Below, piece by piece: positions 46,401-59,400 of a stretch of DNA of 64,000 nucleotides; the stretch's first letter is position 1; each line of letters starts with the position of its first letter. A model generated the notes under the pieces. It had not been told where the DNA came from. It was given only the letters and a program-made list of their open reading frames with translations, and ran no database searches. The stretch is from assembly GCA_021292105.1 (NCBI GenBank), contig CM037871.1, positions 36,137,854 through 36,201,853 on the forward strand, in the 5' to 3' direction. Source of the stretch: Anadara kagoshimensis (taxonomy: Eukaryota; Mollusca; Bivalvia; Arcoida; Arcidae). The position numbers were made by a program, and so were the translations under genes.

Positions 46401-46829
46401 CAAATAAGAAACCATTAACCTTTTGGATGTATCGATATGTATATGCGTGCAATATTCTCGATTCAACATAATTCAAGTTGCTTATTTCGTTCTATGTATG
46501 TTTCTTATTTGAAAATATCTCTACTATAACTTATTAATTGTGAAACAAATGCACTATAAACAGAAGCAGATAATAATATTACTGCATAGAAAAATGAAAT
46601 TGAATATATAAAAATTGAAGACTCAACGCATTAATCATAAGGATTAAATAAAGAGGTTTGTGGGTTTATATGTCCAACTTTTGAAGAACTACGAAAAATT
46701 CGTCATCCACTAGATTTTAGATAAAATTCTCCAAATTTAGAATTATTAAGAAATAATACTATATCTGTATGCGGAAAAAACGTGGCTAAAAGTTCTACAT
46801 AAAATTTGATTGATATGGATAAGGATCAA

Positions 46830-46985
46830 ATCAGCATGCAATGGTCAGTTTGGTTGAATGTATCTTCAACACTAACTACATACGGTAACACCTTGGGTGT
46901 CGTTTTGTTGAATAATGACAAGTGAATGATCTGTTTTAAATGTTCTTTCAATTTCGGATGATGGACAGTGGTGTTATGTGTAGAA
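46830..46985 (-). mobile_element. Naiad-type RT fragment (after motif A)
   Basis: The minus strand reads NTTVHHPKLKEHLKQIIHLS, equivalent to TTIPHSKLKERLKEIIHLSF of the better copies. Confidence 0.7.
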
Positions 46986-47077
46986 ACATAAAAGATGTGT
47001 ATACAAATTAAGTATTGGTCAATTATTTGCACACCATTGGTGGAAGTGCATGCATCTCTGTATCAATAAATTACGCC

Positions 47078-47192
47078 GTCATCACAGCATTGTTGATAAG
47101 TTTGATGTCTCTGTGTCCAGGATTACCCTGGATATATTTGACGTCCCATAGTTCCATGTTGTTTTCACACAATTTAGATTACACACGATGTA
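47078..47192 (+). mobile_element. Naiad-type fragment spanning the RT stop
   Basis: CGTCATCACAGCATTGTTGA (RHHSIVDK), GTGTCCAGGATTACCCTGGA, then CCCATAGTTCCATGTT. It ends near a C-run (47199-47211). Confidence 0.8.
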
Positions 47193-47211
47193 GCTTACCC
47201 CCCCCCCCCCC

Positions 47212-48065
47212 TTTTATTTTTTTTTCATTTTATCATCCTAAATACAGGCGAATGCATGTGTTCTGAGAAACAAAACCACAGTTTAACTTCTATCTAATTA
47301 GAAACTATAAAATCTGATCAAGTTTTAGATTTATTGTTTAACAGCTTTTCATCAATACATTCGTAAATGTTATTGGTCTTAATTTTAGACATTCCTTCTC
47401 CTGCACCACTTTGTGTAATGACAAATCAAACACTCATTATGTGACAAACAGTTAACCTTTATAAAAAAGATAATTCAAATATCAACAACATAATTCTACA
47501 ATACAATATCACAATTATCATCACCCGTCATGCTAACAATTTTTTCATTACCTCAAATTTACACAAACTTCAATGTCTTCTATACTCAGATCACGTAAAT
47601 GATGCTAATATCAAATTAACTACAAATATATTACAAATATATAAATATCAACATGTCAATTACCTAAAAGTTTGTCTTCATGACTTCAAATTTTTACAGG
47701 ATGTTTTACAACAAAACGAAATGTCAACTAATTATAATTAACCATTGATTAACCATAAAACCAAATGTCACTATATTGCATGATAAAGTGGAGCAATTTT
47801 GTTTTACATTTTAGTCAAGATTCTTGAACAACTATTGGAGTCCCAATATACAGTTTAAGATCTCTAATTAGGGATTACATACCATTACTCCACTCCAATT
47901 TATGTTTAGTTGTAATGTTAAATAAAATACCTTAATAAGTACAGTTAACAATATTAATAACAATATATCAGTTAAACTTAACAACATCTTATTAAATACT
48001 ATATACAACTTGTCAAATCCTAATACAAAAATTATCACAGATACATATATAACAAACTTTTTGTC
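47212..48065. other. No recognisable content
   Basis: AT-rich. A 75-codon minus-strand frame (47868-48095) is hydrophobic by composition only. Confidence 0.5.
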
Positions 48066-48220
48066 AAATACAATCCAACCTGTCCTAAAGGCCACCTGCT
48101 TATAAAGGCCAGTCGAATTCTATCCAAATTGTTATTTAATTATATTATTTGAGCCTGTATACATAGGTCGTCTTCACTGGTTCCCTTGGGTGGCCTTTAT
48201 AAGCAGGTTTGACTGTACAA
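48066..48220. mobile_element. Short MITE with terminal inverted repeats
   Basis: The left end TACAATCCAACCTGTC and the right end GCAGGTTTGACTGTA are inverse copies. The inner blocks GGCCACCTGCTTATAAAGGC and GGTGGCCTTTATAAGCAGGT are also inverse. The TA at both tips fits a Tc1/mariner-type target. Confidence 0.7.
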
Positions 48221-48509
48221 ACATCAATATCCAAAAGGAAGAAACAATATATGTAGCTGTTGTATACTATTGACTGACAGAAAGATTGCAGCAATATTTC
48301 GGCGCTCAGCACTTGCATTAATCTAAAAATTGTCAAGTTTTTTTGGCCAAATCAAGGAAAGCATTTGAAGTACCACAACATTAGTAATGTGTCCCATGGT
48401 ATAACCAAGACAATTAATGAATCAGTGACAAAAGAAGTTTATCTTCAATCTATGTTTTTGTATGTATATAGCAATTGTAGTGATTCTCTCTTTCATAACA
48501 TTAAGAACT

Positions 48510-48655
48510 ACTACACAAATGGCGGGTGTAGCAAGCTAAACAGGAGGTGCCTACCCTTCCTGAGCACCTAGCCTCACTTCCCTGGTCAGTTTAAAGTTTT
48601 ACTTTGCTATTGAATTGTGATTTGGACATGGATTAGTATGTTTGATTTTGATCAA
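48510..48655 (+). mobile_element. Naiad-type 3' tail
   Basis: AATGGCGGGTGTAGCAAGCT, CCTACCCTTCCTGAGCACCT, GGACATGGATTAGTATGTTT. Confidence 0.82.
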
Positions 48656-49189
48656 ACCACTTGGGATAAAAAAAACATCAAATGTATAGAAGCATGAATA
48701 TGTCAAGAGAACAGACAATGTAGCCCTGGAAAAGGGGAGATATAATCAACCCATCAGGCAATACCAGACTCCAAATGCAATGCTGTATGACCCTTGATGT
48801 GCTTGTTTGCTCTACATCATTATATTGGATGAAAACTATCATCAACTGCATTTTCTACATTCAACAATCTCTCAAGTATATAGAAAAAAATCTTTAACAG
48901 CATTTGACAAACAAAAGCAATTTTGCTCATGTTATATCAAGTAGTAGTAATAAAGTAAGAGGTTAAAGAGGGAAATACCTTAAACAAGAATGTATACTTA
49001 GCAAAACCATTCACACCAATTTGTTATATTTATATACATATATGTCACATATGAGGCAGGATGTTTAGTGTTATATAGTATTTGATCTCATGTCAAATAT
49101 ATTGTGGTAATGGGCATATGTTTTTGTGACAGTGACCTATTTTCTGTAAAAGACTGCAAATTATCACCTATTCTACTAATATACCAAGT

Positions 49190-49640
49190 TTCATCAATGC
49201 AGGTCAAAGTACCAGTGTAAACTTATGGTGGACATATAAAACCCAACACACAAATTGGTTGACCTATGGACTGTATCTGACCTTGATCTCCAATACTGGG
49301 ACCTGATTTTTATATGCAACACACCTTCTTTCCATAATACATGTTTGTTTTAAGTTTCATTTTGATATTCTGATCCAGTTGAAAGATATTGAGAACACAA
49401 GGAAAAGTTAACAGATAGAGAGGTTGACCTTTGAACTCGACCTGTGACCTTGACCTTGAAAATTGGACCTAAATTTTATATGCGACACACCACTTCCCCA
49501 TAAAACATATTTGGTAAAAGTTTCATCTTGATATCCTCATCGAATAAAAAATTATGGACCAGATAAGAACAATGTTAATGTACAGACAGATAATATACAG
49601 ACAGACAGACGCCATACCACAATAATTCCCGTTACACAGG
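49190..49640. repeat. Dispersed GACCTTGACCTT repeat, about two imperfect units
   Basis: TTTATATGCAACACACCTTC (49309) and TTTATATGCGACACACCACT (49475) mark two units. GACCTGTGACCTTGACCTTG lies between; it ends with a CAGACAGACAGACG tract. Confidence 0.65.
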
Positions 49641-49814
49641 CATATGAAAGTCATAAAAGCGAAACCTAGTTACACTAATGTGTCAGGTAGACATTTGGTT
49701 ATATCGAAGTTTAATCTAAACAAATATCATACACTTAAAGCTTTCAAACAAGTATCTAAACTTGCAACACGAAATATATTAATTAGAAACAAGCAAATTC
49801 ATTGAGTTAGGCAC

Positions 49815-50040
49815 CCCGCCAGTAGGTACTTTTCAGTAAAAGGACCATATTTCCCAAGAAAATGGGTATACTGATCCAGGTTAATAATATTTGCATCTCT
49901 TATCAATGTTGATGCTTGGCACCAAGTTTTGTAAAATAGTGCTTTATAGCTCTGGAGAATTATAGACATGAAATGTCTGAAAGGAAAAACAGAACTTTGA
50001 ATTTAATATGCCCATTTCTTCAAAACACAGTTGATAAAAA
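49815..50040. repeat. Dispersed AAGGGCCATAACTCC repeat, degenerate
   Basis: TCAATGTTGATGCTTGGCAC, GTAAAATAGTGCTTTATAGC, AGACATGAAATGTCTGAAAG. Confidence 0.6.
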
Positions 50041-50412
50041 GACACATTACTTAATTACCCGTTTTCAACATACATTCTGCAATTAAGTACCCTACATAGC
50101 ACTGAATATACAGTTTTAATGGAGTTAACAGAGTAAACTGCCATCTTGTTGACAATTTGTGAATGTGATACCTTGATCCTGTCAATTAGCGATGCAGTTG
50201 TAGATGTAGACATTAACAAACATAATCACAAACTAAATTTAGGGTCAGATGAGCAAAAGAAATCAAGCTCTTATATTTACCCAAAGAAAAAATAAGTTTA
50301 ATTTACTATCTCATTCATTTGTTTTTTCTTTTTCCATTAAAGGATAAAAGACATAATGAACGATTATGCCTAAAATAATGAATATAGATAATGAAATAGG
50401 AAGTTAGAAACA

Positions 50413-50418
50413 CACACA

Positions 50419-50456
<38 letters not shown>
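50413..50456. repeat. (GA)n microsatellite
   Basis: A run of about 20 GA units after ACACACACA. It lies just past the stop and the candidate poly(A) signal of the PKD1-like gene. Confidence 0.95.
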
Positions 50457-50459
<3 letters not shown>

Positions 50460-50461
50460 GT

Positions 50462-50467
50462 TTTATT
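50462..50467 (-). promoter_or_regulatory. Candidate polyadenylation signal of the PKD1-like gene
   Basis: AATAAA on the minus strand (TTTATT on plus), about 35 nt downstream of the TGA stop. It is followed within 10 nt by a (CT)n tract on the minus strand. A 3' UTR this short is plausible, but another signal farther down cannot be excluded. Confidence 0.5.
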
Positions 50468-53400
50468 CTTGTAACATTCAACAATCCTAAGATATTATTT
50501 TTTCATGAAAACTTGTTTGCATAACTACTAATTATAAGAGACAATTTTTCATAAATATAATCAACCACTTCTAAATCATTCTTGAGTCTTTTCTGGTCCT
50601 GTTTAGATTCACCTATAGCAAAATTAATAATAGCAATAAATATGGTCATGAAGGTAAACACAACACCAAAGATAAAGGAAAAATAAAACACAGGTCCTAT
50701 TACTCTGTTTGCCTCTATGATCCCTTCATAGTCAGACTCACCCATGGCAAAATTAAACAATGTAATAAAGGAGTTATATAGTGTGGAATAATCCCCCATA
50801 TAGCTACCAAACATCAATAATCCAAAATGTGAAAATGCAAGAACCAACAAACATAGAAGAAACATGAATGATTTTAAATTTTTTTCAGCATATCTAAGAG
50901 TGTCATTCAGTATGTACATTTTCTTGTTGAATTTAAGTAGCTTGAAAAACTTTAAAATCACAATCAAGACTAAAAATGCAATAGAACATACAAGTATAAA
51001 ATCCCAGTATATAACTGTATAAAAATTAACAAATTTACTATTATTTGATTGGTTATATTCATCTATAACGTTATTTATAGATACCATACGCTGAAAAAAC
51101 AAACCAATCACAGTATAAGACAGACAGATTTGTAATATTTCAACACAATTCCAGAAATCCCTGAAATAAACTCTTTTACCATATTTTCTTAAACGCTTAT
51201 ATTCAATGTATGTAAAAGTTACATTGAACAAAAGAAAGAATATTTCACATGCTGATACAAATTTTTCAAATCCATTTGAATAATGATAAAGTTTGGATGT
51301 AAATATTTGATAAAATGGAAAAACCTGACCAATATTTGTAAATTCAAATAAAATCATCACAATGCTAAATAAATTAACATTTGGATTGAATAATGTAAAT
51401 TCTAAAAATACACCTCTTGTCTTATTGTCTAGCCAATTGCTGGACCTTAAATTATTTACTTTATCTAAAGCAGCAATTGTATCTGGCGTAAATTCTGCAA
51501 CATAGCCTCCACCTCCATAAGTTCCATGTATGCCCATATAAGGGACAGTCTTTAAAGACCAGGCTGACTGAAACATCCATTCGTCAATATTGTTTATGCC
51601 ATCATTAGACTTTCTTAATGGTAAACTCCAGCTTTTGTTATAGGTACCTGTTTCATCAATTCCCATCGAATATGGAGGTATGCATTCCATATCAATTAGG
51701 TAATAATTCAGGGCAGTCGCTTGTAAATCACATGTACCTGAAATTTAAATGAAGTATTGCTGTATTTTGAAATATGAATATCATCTGACATGGATGTGTA
51801 ACCTGGCTAATAATGATCACTATCACAGGGTGAATCAAGACTGACCAGATTGCAGCATCATATATTTTTAAAGAATTTTCCATGCATGTTTAAAGTTTTT
51901 ACTGCTTCACATCACTATGGCCCTGAATTATGGTCAAGGGCATCCAGTTTACAAACTTGGTTGAGCTTAATATGCTGATACCTAGCCTTACGCCATTAAC
52001 AACATCCATATCAAGCTTCATTGCATATGTTTATTTGTTCTGGAGAAATCATTCAAATTAAAAGCTTAGGGATACGGAATATATACTTCAGCATCCATTA
52101 ACCATGTTAACATGAGCTAAAAAAGAAATTTAAAATCAAACCATCAGCTGGAAAACTGTCACTGTGTCGGATTCTAATGGTGTCTTGTAGACCAATTATA
52201 AACCTGCTGTAATGTTGGAATTGCTACCACTGGGGCTTATTATGCATGTTTAATAAAGCAAGCCGAGAACTGCCATTAAAAAAAAAGGAAGGGAAACTGC
52301 TACTCATGGATGTCAATTTGAACCACTGAATCATGTGAATCACACATCCTACAGTACAGATCTAGACCCCAGTGATTAGTTGCTACTCTGAAATTTGAAA
52401 TCCCATTTACAGGGAGCTAAATATGATGATGAACCCTTGCCTTCCACAGAGGTATGGTTTGTAGACATTTTTAAATGTATAGAGTATGAAAAAAATGTGA
52501 TGAATATATGAGACAATAATGAAATATAATATTGTCATGTATGGTCTGATGCCTGCAATATTCTGAGGCGGCCAAGTGGCATAAATCAATCTTATGAATC
52601 ACAGTGCCGCTAACATCCTATGTTTGATCCCTGTCAGAACACATCTTGGTGCGAGAAAGTTTTGTAAGTTTGCTTGCCAAAAGTGTGGCTTTCTCTGGGC
52701 ACTCTGTTTACCACCATAATCTATGATATGACTGCCACATCATCAGTTAAAGAATCCTGACTGGGAGTATAAACCTCAATCTACCTGTACTTTTGTCTAT
52801 AAATTATCATAATCAACTCAATTTGGTGTCCAGATTTAGAAAAATAGATGGAAATTTCAAAATCAAACTTTCTAAGGATTCTTTTTAGTCTGGTGAAACA
52901 AATACTTGTAACTCTATATTAGCTGTTAATTTGTAATTAACACTTGTACAAATTCATTTATCTGTAGACTGAAATTAGAGCACCTTCACCGAGGTCACAG
53001 AAAGGTCAAACAAAGTAAGATCAGACAAAGATGTCTAGTGATGTCTGGAAAAACAAATCAGCTGATTTTTCAACAAACACAGCAATTTTAAAATAATACT
53101 TGCTGATACAGACCAGAACATGTCAAACTAAACCTATATATTATTTCTAAAACCCTGTTTTTCAGAGATTGTTGCCACATTTTACAATAATTAAAAATTT
53201 TTTTCTAGTGGCATCATGTTGTAAGGATAAGATATTGACCAGAATCTGATATTGTACATGAGGTCACTTCCTAACAAAATTGATGCCACTAAACTAAATT
53301 GCATTTTTTTTGTTGAATGTGGCTACAATTGCTAAGACAGGGTTTTAGTAATAATGAATAAAGTTTAATCACTTTCTGGACCTTATGAACTAATATTCTT

Positions 53401-56400
53401 TGAACAGTTTGGTGTATTTTTGTTTACACAGGTGGATTTACCACAATACAAATGGTATTTTCTAGGGCAAACGTCCAAGGAAGAACATTAAAAACATCAT
53501 AGATCACAAAAATAATGTTAACTAGAGTGTCAACTGATCCTCAAGAAGTAAATTATTTATGATCATTTGTAGAGTTTATACTTAAAAATAAGTATGTTAT
53601 TAAACTTTTGGTTTGATTCAAACTAAACTAGAAGTGCTCCATATAATATTTGACCTTGTGACCTTCACCTTTCACCTACATAACTAACTGTGGTGTATGA
53701 CACAATGTTGTATTGGTATACATTTAAGCCAAGTTTGATCAAAATTTAAACTTTGTGAAATGTTTAACATACAGAAAGGGCAAATGAATGGATGAACACA
53801 GATCTATATACACCCCCACCCCCAGCTTAAATATTTGAAGGGGTATAAAAAATGCCTGTCCAGTCAAACTTAGTCAATAATGTGTAATTTTGACAAACAA
53901 ATCACACTGATCTGACTTATTAAATAATAGATTTCATTTTATCAATACCTGATACTCGAAGCTGTCTAAGTCTGTAATATCCAACTAGAATATGGTAACT
54001 GTTTGGTGAAAAATTAGACTGATTTTCAGAGCTCATTTCAATTAAAGTTGGAATAATCTTCTTTTCCATATACTCCCAAAACAATGGTAGTGTTGTAATC
54101 TGTAAAATATTTCATAATGTATTATGGTATTATTCACATGGTATTATTCAATATGTACATAATGTATTAAATGTACCTATTTTTAATGTAACTTTCATTT
54201 AATATGTAACTTTAACATTTATAACCCTATGTGCCCAAAAGACTGACCCAACTTGTGGTTTCTGTTTTTGAAGGTAGTATGCCCTCAATTCCCTGGTGAA
54301 AGTTCACATGTTTAACTTAATATGCCAGTTTTCAAAGTTTTACTTTGGTTTTGGGATTCTGATTTGGACATGAACTGGTAGTATGTTTATTTTTGATTAG
54401 TTTGGGAACATCGCTGCATGTGTATATAATATACATATTTGATTTATCTCTAAAAACTAATTTCCTATTACTGTTATTAAGATAACTTGGGATAATATTA
54501 AAAACATTAAAAATTGCATTTTGATTGTATTAAACTCTGTTTTAGACCAAATGAAGTTATAGGACTATAATTACATTTGCTAATGTGACGTCACTCATTT
54601 CTTGCTGACACCTATGCCCGTGACGTCATTGATAGGCTGTTCCAGGAATTGGAATTGCATGTCGTACACGACAGTGTTTTAAACCCTTTATTTCAGGATC
54701 CAAAAACAAAAATAAGATTTTCAAAAAATGCGAAATGTAAATATAACCATTGAACTGTCTAGAAATGGCGTTTATAGTGCTATAACTTCCATTGCCGTGC
54801 AAAGCAAACTAGTCATAACGCGCGCCAGCACGTTATTCGGTTTGCTTTGCACGGCAATGGAAGTTATATCACTATAAACGCCATTTCTAGACAGTTTAAT
54901 GGTTAATAAATTGAACATGTGTACAGGTGGAATTGAATGCATGGGATTTTATTATCTGACATTTTATTCATCAATTAAAAAAAATGAAATTCAATGCTAC
55001 TTGGTTAAATATTCAGACAGCAAGTGCAGTTATGTCATATTTCAATTGATCAAAGAATGGACCTTAAATACTTCAAGCAATGTACAGTTGAGTCATAAAA
55101 AGCATCAGTATTCCAACTGGTTCTTTTGAAAATTAATTAAGATAGTGTTTACAAATATCAATCAGATAACTCATCAGTTTCAGATAGAGAGGAAAAGCAC
55201 AACATAATTACAACATGAGCTGAAAAAATGGCAATATAAAATTAAGATCCTTTGTATTTGTTTAGTAATGGGATAAAAAGGATACATGACAGTGTTCTAA
55301 ATGACTGGAAATTATGCTATTTATGTTGGAAATGAAAAAGACATTGGAAGTTTTCAATATTCTATCAAGTATTTTAGGTTCAATGAACTTGCAAAGAAGA
55401 AAATAGTTATCAACAAATGGTCTTAATTGAGTGAAAAAGTGTGTTCAACAGGTTGTTTTCTTTGGTTTTGATGCTGTCATGCCACATACAATTGAGGCTA
55501 TTCAGCCTCCATATTCTTTTTTTTTTTTTTTTTTTTTTTTGGCATTAATAAGCAGTAATGGAAGTTCGTTAAAATAGTACATGTATTATAGTATAATCAT
55601 AACAAATTTATGTAGGTAATAAATATATGCTGTTTTAGTGTACTGGAAATAAATACTATTCGACATGTTCCTACTCAATCTGTTCCGGATATTCACAAAA
55701 GGCCTGATATATAGATGTATTGCTAGCCAATTTATAAATAATTCAACTGTATCCATTTACCATATACTCCGAGGAATTTTTTAAACCTCAAAATACTTTT
55801 TTTGTATTTTTCTAGTAACATTATTCATAGTAAACTTTGCAGGACAAGAATACTATACATTTAATTTCTAAATACACTAACAACTAAATGATAAAGTTTA
55901 TTATAAATTAAGATTATGCTGCACTTAAACATTTACCAATCAAGAAAGACAGAAAAGATACTTGTAGAGCATTTATTCTGCCTCAATCCCCATATAGAAC
56001 TTTGCATTAAACATCATCACTCATCTCCTTCACTTTTCCCTTTGTAGAACTGTGTTCCCATTTAGTAACATTGGTATGAATAATTGATGCATTGTTGATA
56101 AAGAAAAGCTATGTTTACCTGAATTGAGGGAGTGTGGAGTAATTGTGTTTTATATCAGTCAAGATTCTTTTACTTATCTCTGTTGACGGCGATCAGTGTA
56201 TGGATGGTGGAGGAAACCAGAATGTCCTGAGAAAAACACTGGCCTTCAACAAGAGAACTGATTATGACAAACTTTCCTGCACTAGGATCTGTCTCCATGC
56301 AATGGGATTTTTAACATACCGGTAGGTGTGAAAGGTGCTGTTATCTGAGAGCTGTAGACCACTCAGCTACTGAGGTCCCTAAATGAATGGAGGGGGGATT

Positions 56401-59400
56401 AAGAAATGGTGTTTAACGTCCCAGTCAAGAATATTTCACTTATATTGTCACCAGCTATAGGCGAATGTGCAGAAATTTTGCCTGTGTGATGCACTGATGG
56501 CATTATACAGCAGGGTTCTTTATCATGCCGAGCCCTGACTGTGACACAGGACCTGTTTCAATTTAAGTTGCCATTCAAAAGAACCGTGACTTTCATTTCA
56601 TAATGCTGAGTGTTTGGCAAAAGAACAGTCACTACCCACTTTCAATTCTGGGTCAGACCCAGTTGGGGTTCGAACCGATGACCTCCAGTTTACAGAGCCA
56701 GCACTCTACCAACTAAGCTACCACAGTGGTTGAATGGAGGGAGAGATGTAAATATAATGATTAAATGGTTATAAACTTACTTTGTTTATAGCTAAGGTAT
56801 CTGTAGGATACACCCATGTATCTTCACTATGTGAGGGATGAATAAAAATATCTTCTATAGCTTTTGTACAGAGGTAAGATTCTCTTATATTTCTGTGTCC
56901 ATGTACCATAAATAATATGACACATACAAACACAAAGTACAGGACAACATTAACTAAGGTTTCCTGAACTAGTCCTTCTATTCTTAACTTTTCTTTTGCT
57001 TTTTCTATCAGTTTCTTTGTCAGAGGTAGTGGTATAAAATGATTCTTTTCTCCTCCTTCACCATACTCTTCTTCTCTTACTTCATGTTCAACCTTTACTT
57101 CACCTGCAAACAATGAAAGTATGTAAAGGGAAATAACTCTTACATACTAATATATATATATTTTAAATCCAGTCAATGTAGATCCATTCAAGTGTATTCA
57201 CTTTGCTGAATATTATGTAAAAGTTCAACAGTGACTGTTTGTGCAAGTGCACATGGTTATTTACAGTCACAATGGTAAAGTTGTTTGCCTAAACTTCAAA
57301 ATATGGCATCCCAAAGATCAAATTTAAAGAGATGGTTTTAATGAATTTTAATAAATTCTGAAACTAATTGTTGGCTACATGCATTTCTATTTATATATCA
57401 GTGCACATCTAATTTATATCATTTTGAAATGGGTTTAAATGATAAAATAAATTGAGTGCAGATTATGAATATCAGTTGTAATCATTACAATTTATTGCTG
57501 TAAACACTGTTTTAATACTTAAATTGGAAAATAGAAAGTTTAAAGGTTAAAAAATGTTTAATTATAATTAGTAATAGCCAATTAAAAAAACAACCAGGAA
57601 CACACCACGTCCAACAAATGAAATGAGAAAACAAGATGAAAAAGACAAATGCAGACACTACTATCACAAAACCACTAGTCATAACATTGGACGAGCACTG
57701 GATCTAAAAAACATGGTACCAAATTATATTTACCTTGTACAACAGAAGTCTTCCTACTTTCTAACTCCACTGGTTTCTTCAATATAAGTGTAAATAGAAC
57801 AGCTATAATAATTACTTTGATTGGCTGTGTAACGAAGGCACTCTGGAAAAACGATGTGAAAAATGACAAAATAAAGTCAATGCTCTTCTGATAACCAAAT
57901 TTTAGTCCATACAACATCACAAAATAGGTTGATACTAAAGATGTTGCCATAGCTACTGTCCATGCAATGTAAATAAACCACCATGGTAACCTGAAAATAA
58001 TAAATAAAAAGTATGTAAAATTCATCGCTTACAAACTTTTATTTTACAAGTGAAATACATAAATGTAACAATCATAATTTGAAATTTTTCCCCTTTATAA
58101 GACTTTTAAGATGATATTTGTGCTTTATGAAAATACTTATATTTAATTGAATTTGTGATAGTGGCAAATCCAGTATGTAGTAGATTGACATGAATTCACA
58201 GATTGTTGTGTGAATGAGAGTAGTAGAGGTCATCAAAATCCCTTAAATTACCAGTTTTTGTCCTTTTTGGTTTTTGTTGTTTTTTCATTACATTTTGCAT
58301 TTATAGATTGCAAAAACCTTGGAAGTATCTGACCAAAGAGTTTGCTCTTGTGATAAACCTAGTAAAATCAATTCAATGTAGTTAAATAGAAAAATGGGTG
58401 GGACAGAACTTGACAACTGCACTCAACAAATGCCCGGTTGGCACATTTAGTGTTTCATTATCATTGGAAGGTCCCAAGTTTGGCCACAGTGGCTAAGATT
58501 ATACATGTATCATACTTACAATTTAGGTCCAGAGTTGGTTAGTCTAGTAGGTTTTTCAGTTGATGCTGATTTATTCTGTTTTGCTCTCTTTATTTTCTTC
58601 TTTAAAGCATCAGTCACGAAAGGCTTAGCACTTGTTTTCATAAAAAGCTGCACAATAATTATGTTGATTGGGAACATTATTATAGCACTTTCAATACCAA
58701 TGACAATATCAGCTAGTGACAGTGTTATATGTCCAACAGTTTTCTGGTCTGCTGGGTCATCTGTAGGAATTCCGTGAAACATTATGTTAGTCAACATAGT
58801 TGTAAGAAGTAATGACAATGCACATGTCAATCTCTGTGCACGTGTAAATGTGCTGTGAGGAGGCTTTGAAAATATACTCAACCACAGATGTCCGTTTCTA
58901 AGATCCTGACTAGATTTGAGCATGAAGTCCTGTTTATGAAGTGATTTTAATTCCTCTTGTGTACAGACTGGTAGATTGATTGTGGATGTACATACACCTC
59001 TATCTACTGCTAACCAGTCACCAAACAAAAATGTCCAGCTTTCTTTTGTCTGTAGATCTTCTACGATTATTCTTGTCAGATTCCTGCCAAAATATGGAGA
59101 TTAAGAATTTACACAACATGAAATTAACACAACCTAAATTAAAATTCCAGTCAAGATTATTTCCTCGATATTATCATGATTATATAAATGAAACTTCCTA
59201 CATATACATGAATAAATGTTACTGCCTATTTATAAATGTTACTGCCTATACCAAAGGCAGTCTTACTGCCGCAGTGGTCCAGTGGTTTTTAGTCCACATT
59301 TACTGATCACAGTGCCTCACATAACATAGGTTGCAGATCTTTGTGTAAGAAAGTTATTCAGTTTGCTTTTGGGATGTCAGTTAAAGGTTTTCATGGGGAA

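Larger units (their letters stand above)
54100..56780 (-). other. Intron of PKD1-like gene (2.7 kb) rich in mobile DNA
   Basis: It holds a Naiad tail fragment (54265-54395, plus strand), a 160-bp foldback element (54744-54907), a T-run (55519-55541) and two SINEs, both in the gene's own orientation (56160-56382 and 56396-56733). The stretch 54908-56150 has no recognisable content. Confidence 0.75.

Noticed and set aside
45400-50400. CRISPR array, prokaryotic operon, rRNA or prophage signals
   Set aside because: Nothing of this kind is seen. Repeats lack regular spacers and the coding evidence is eukaryotic with introns.
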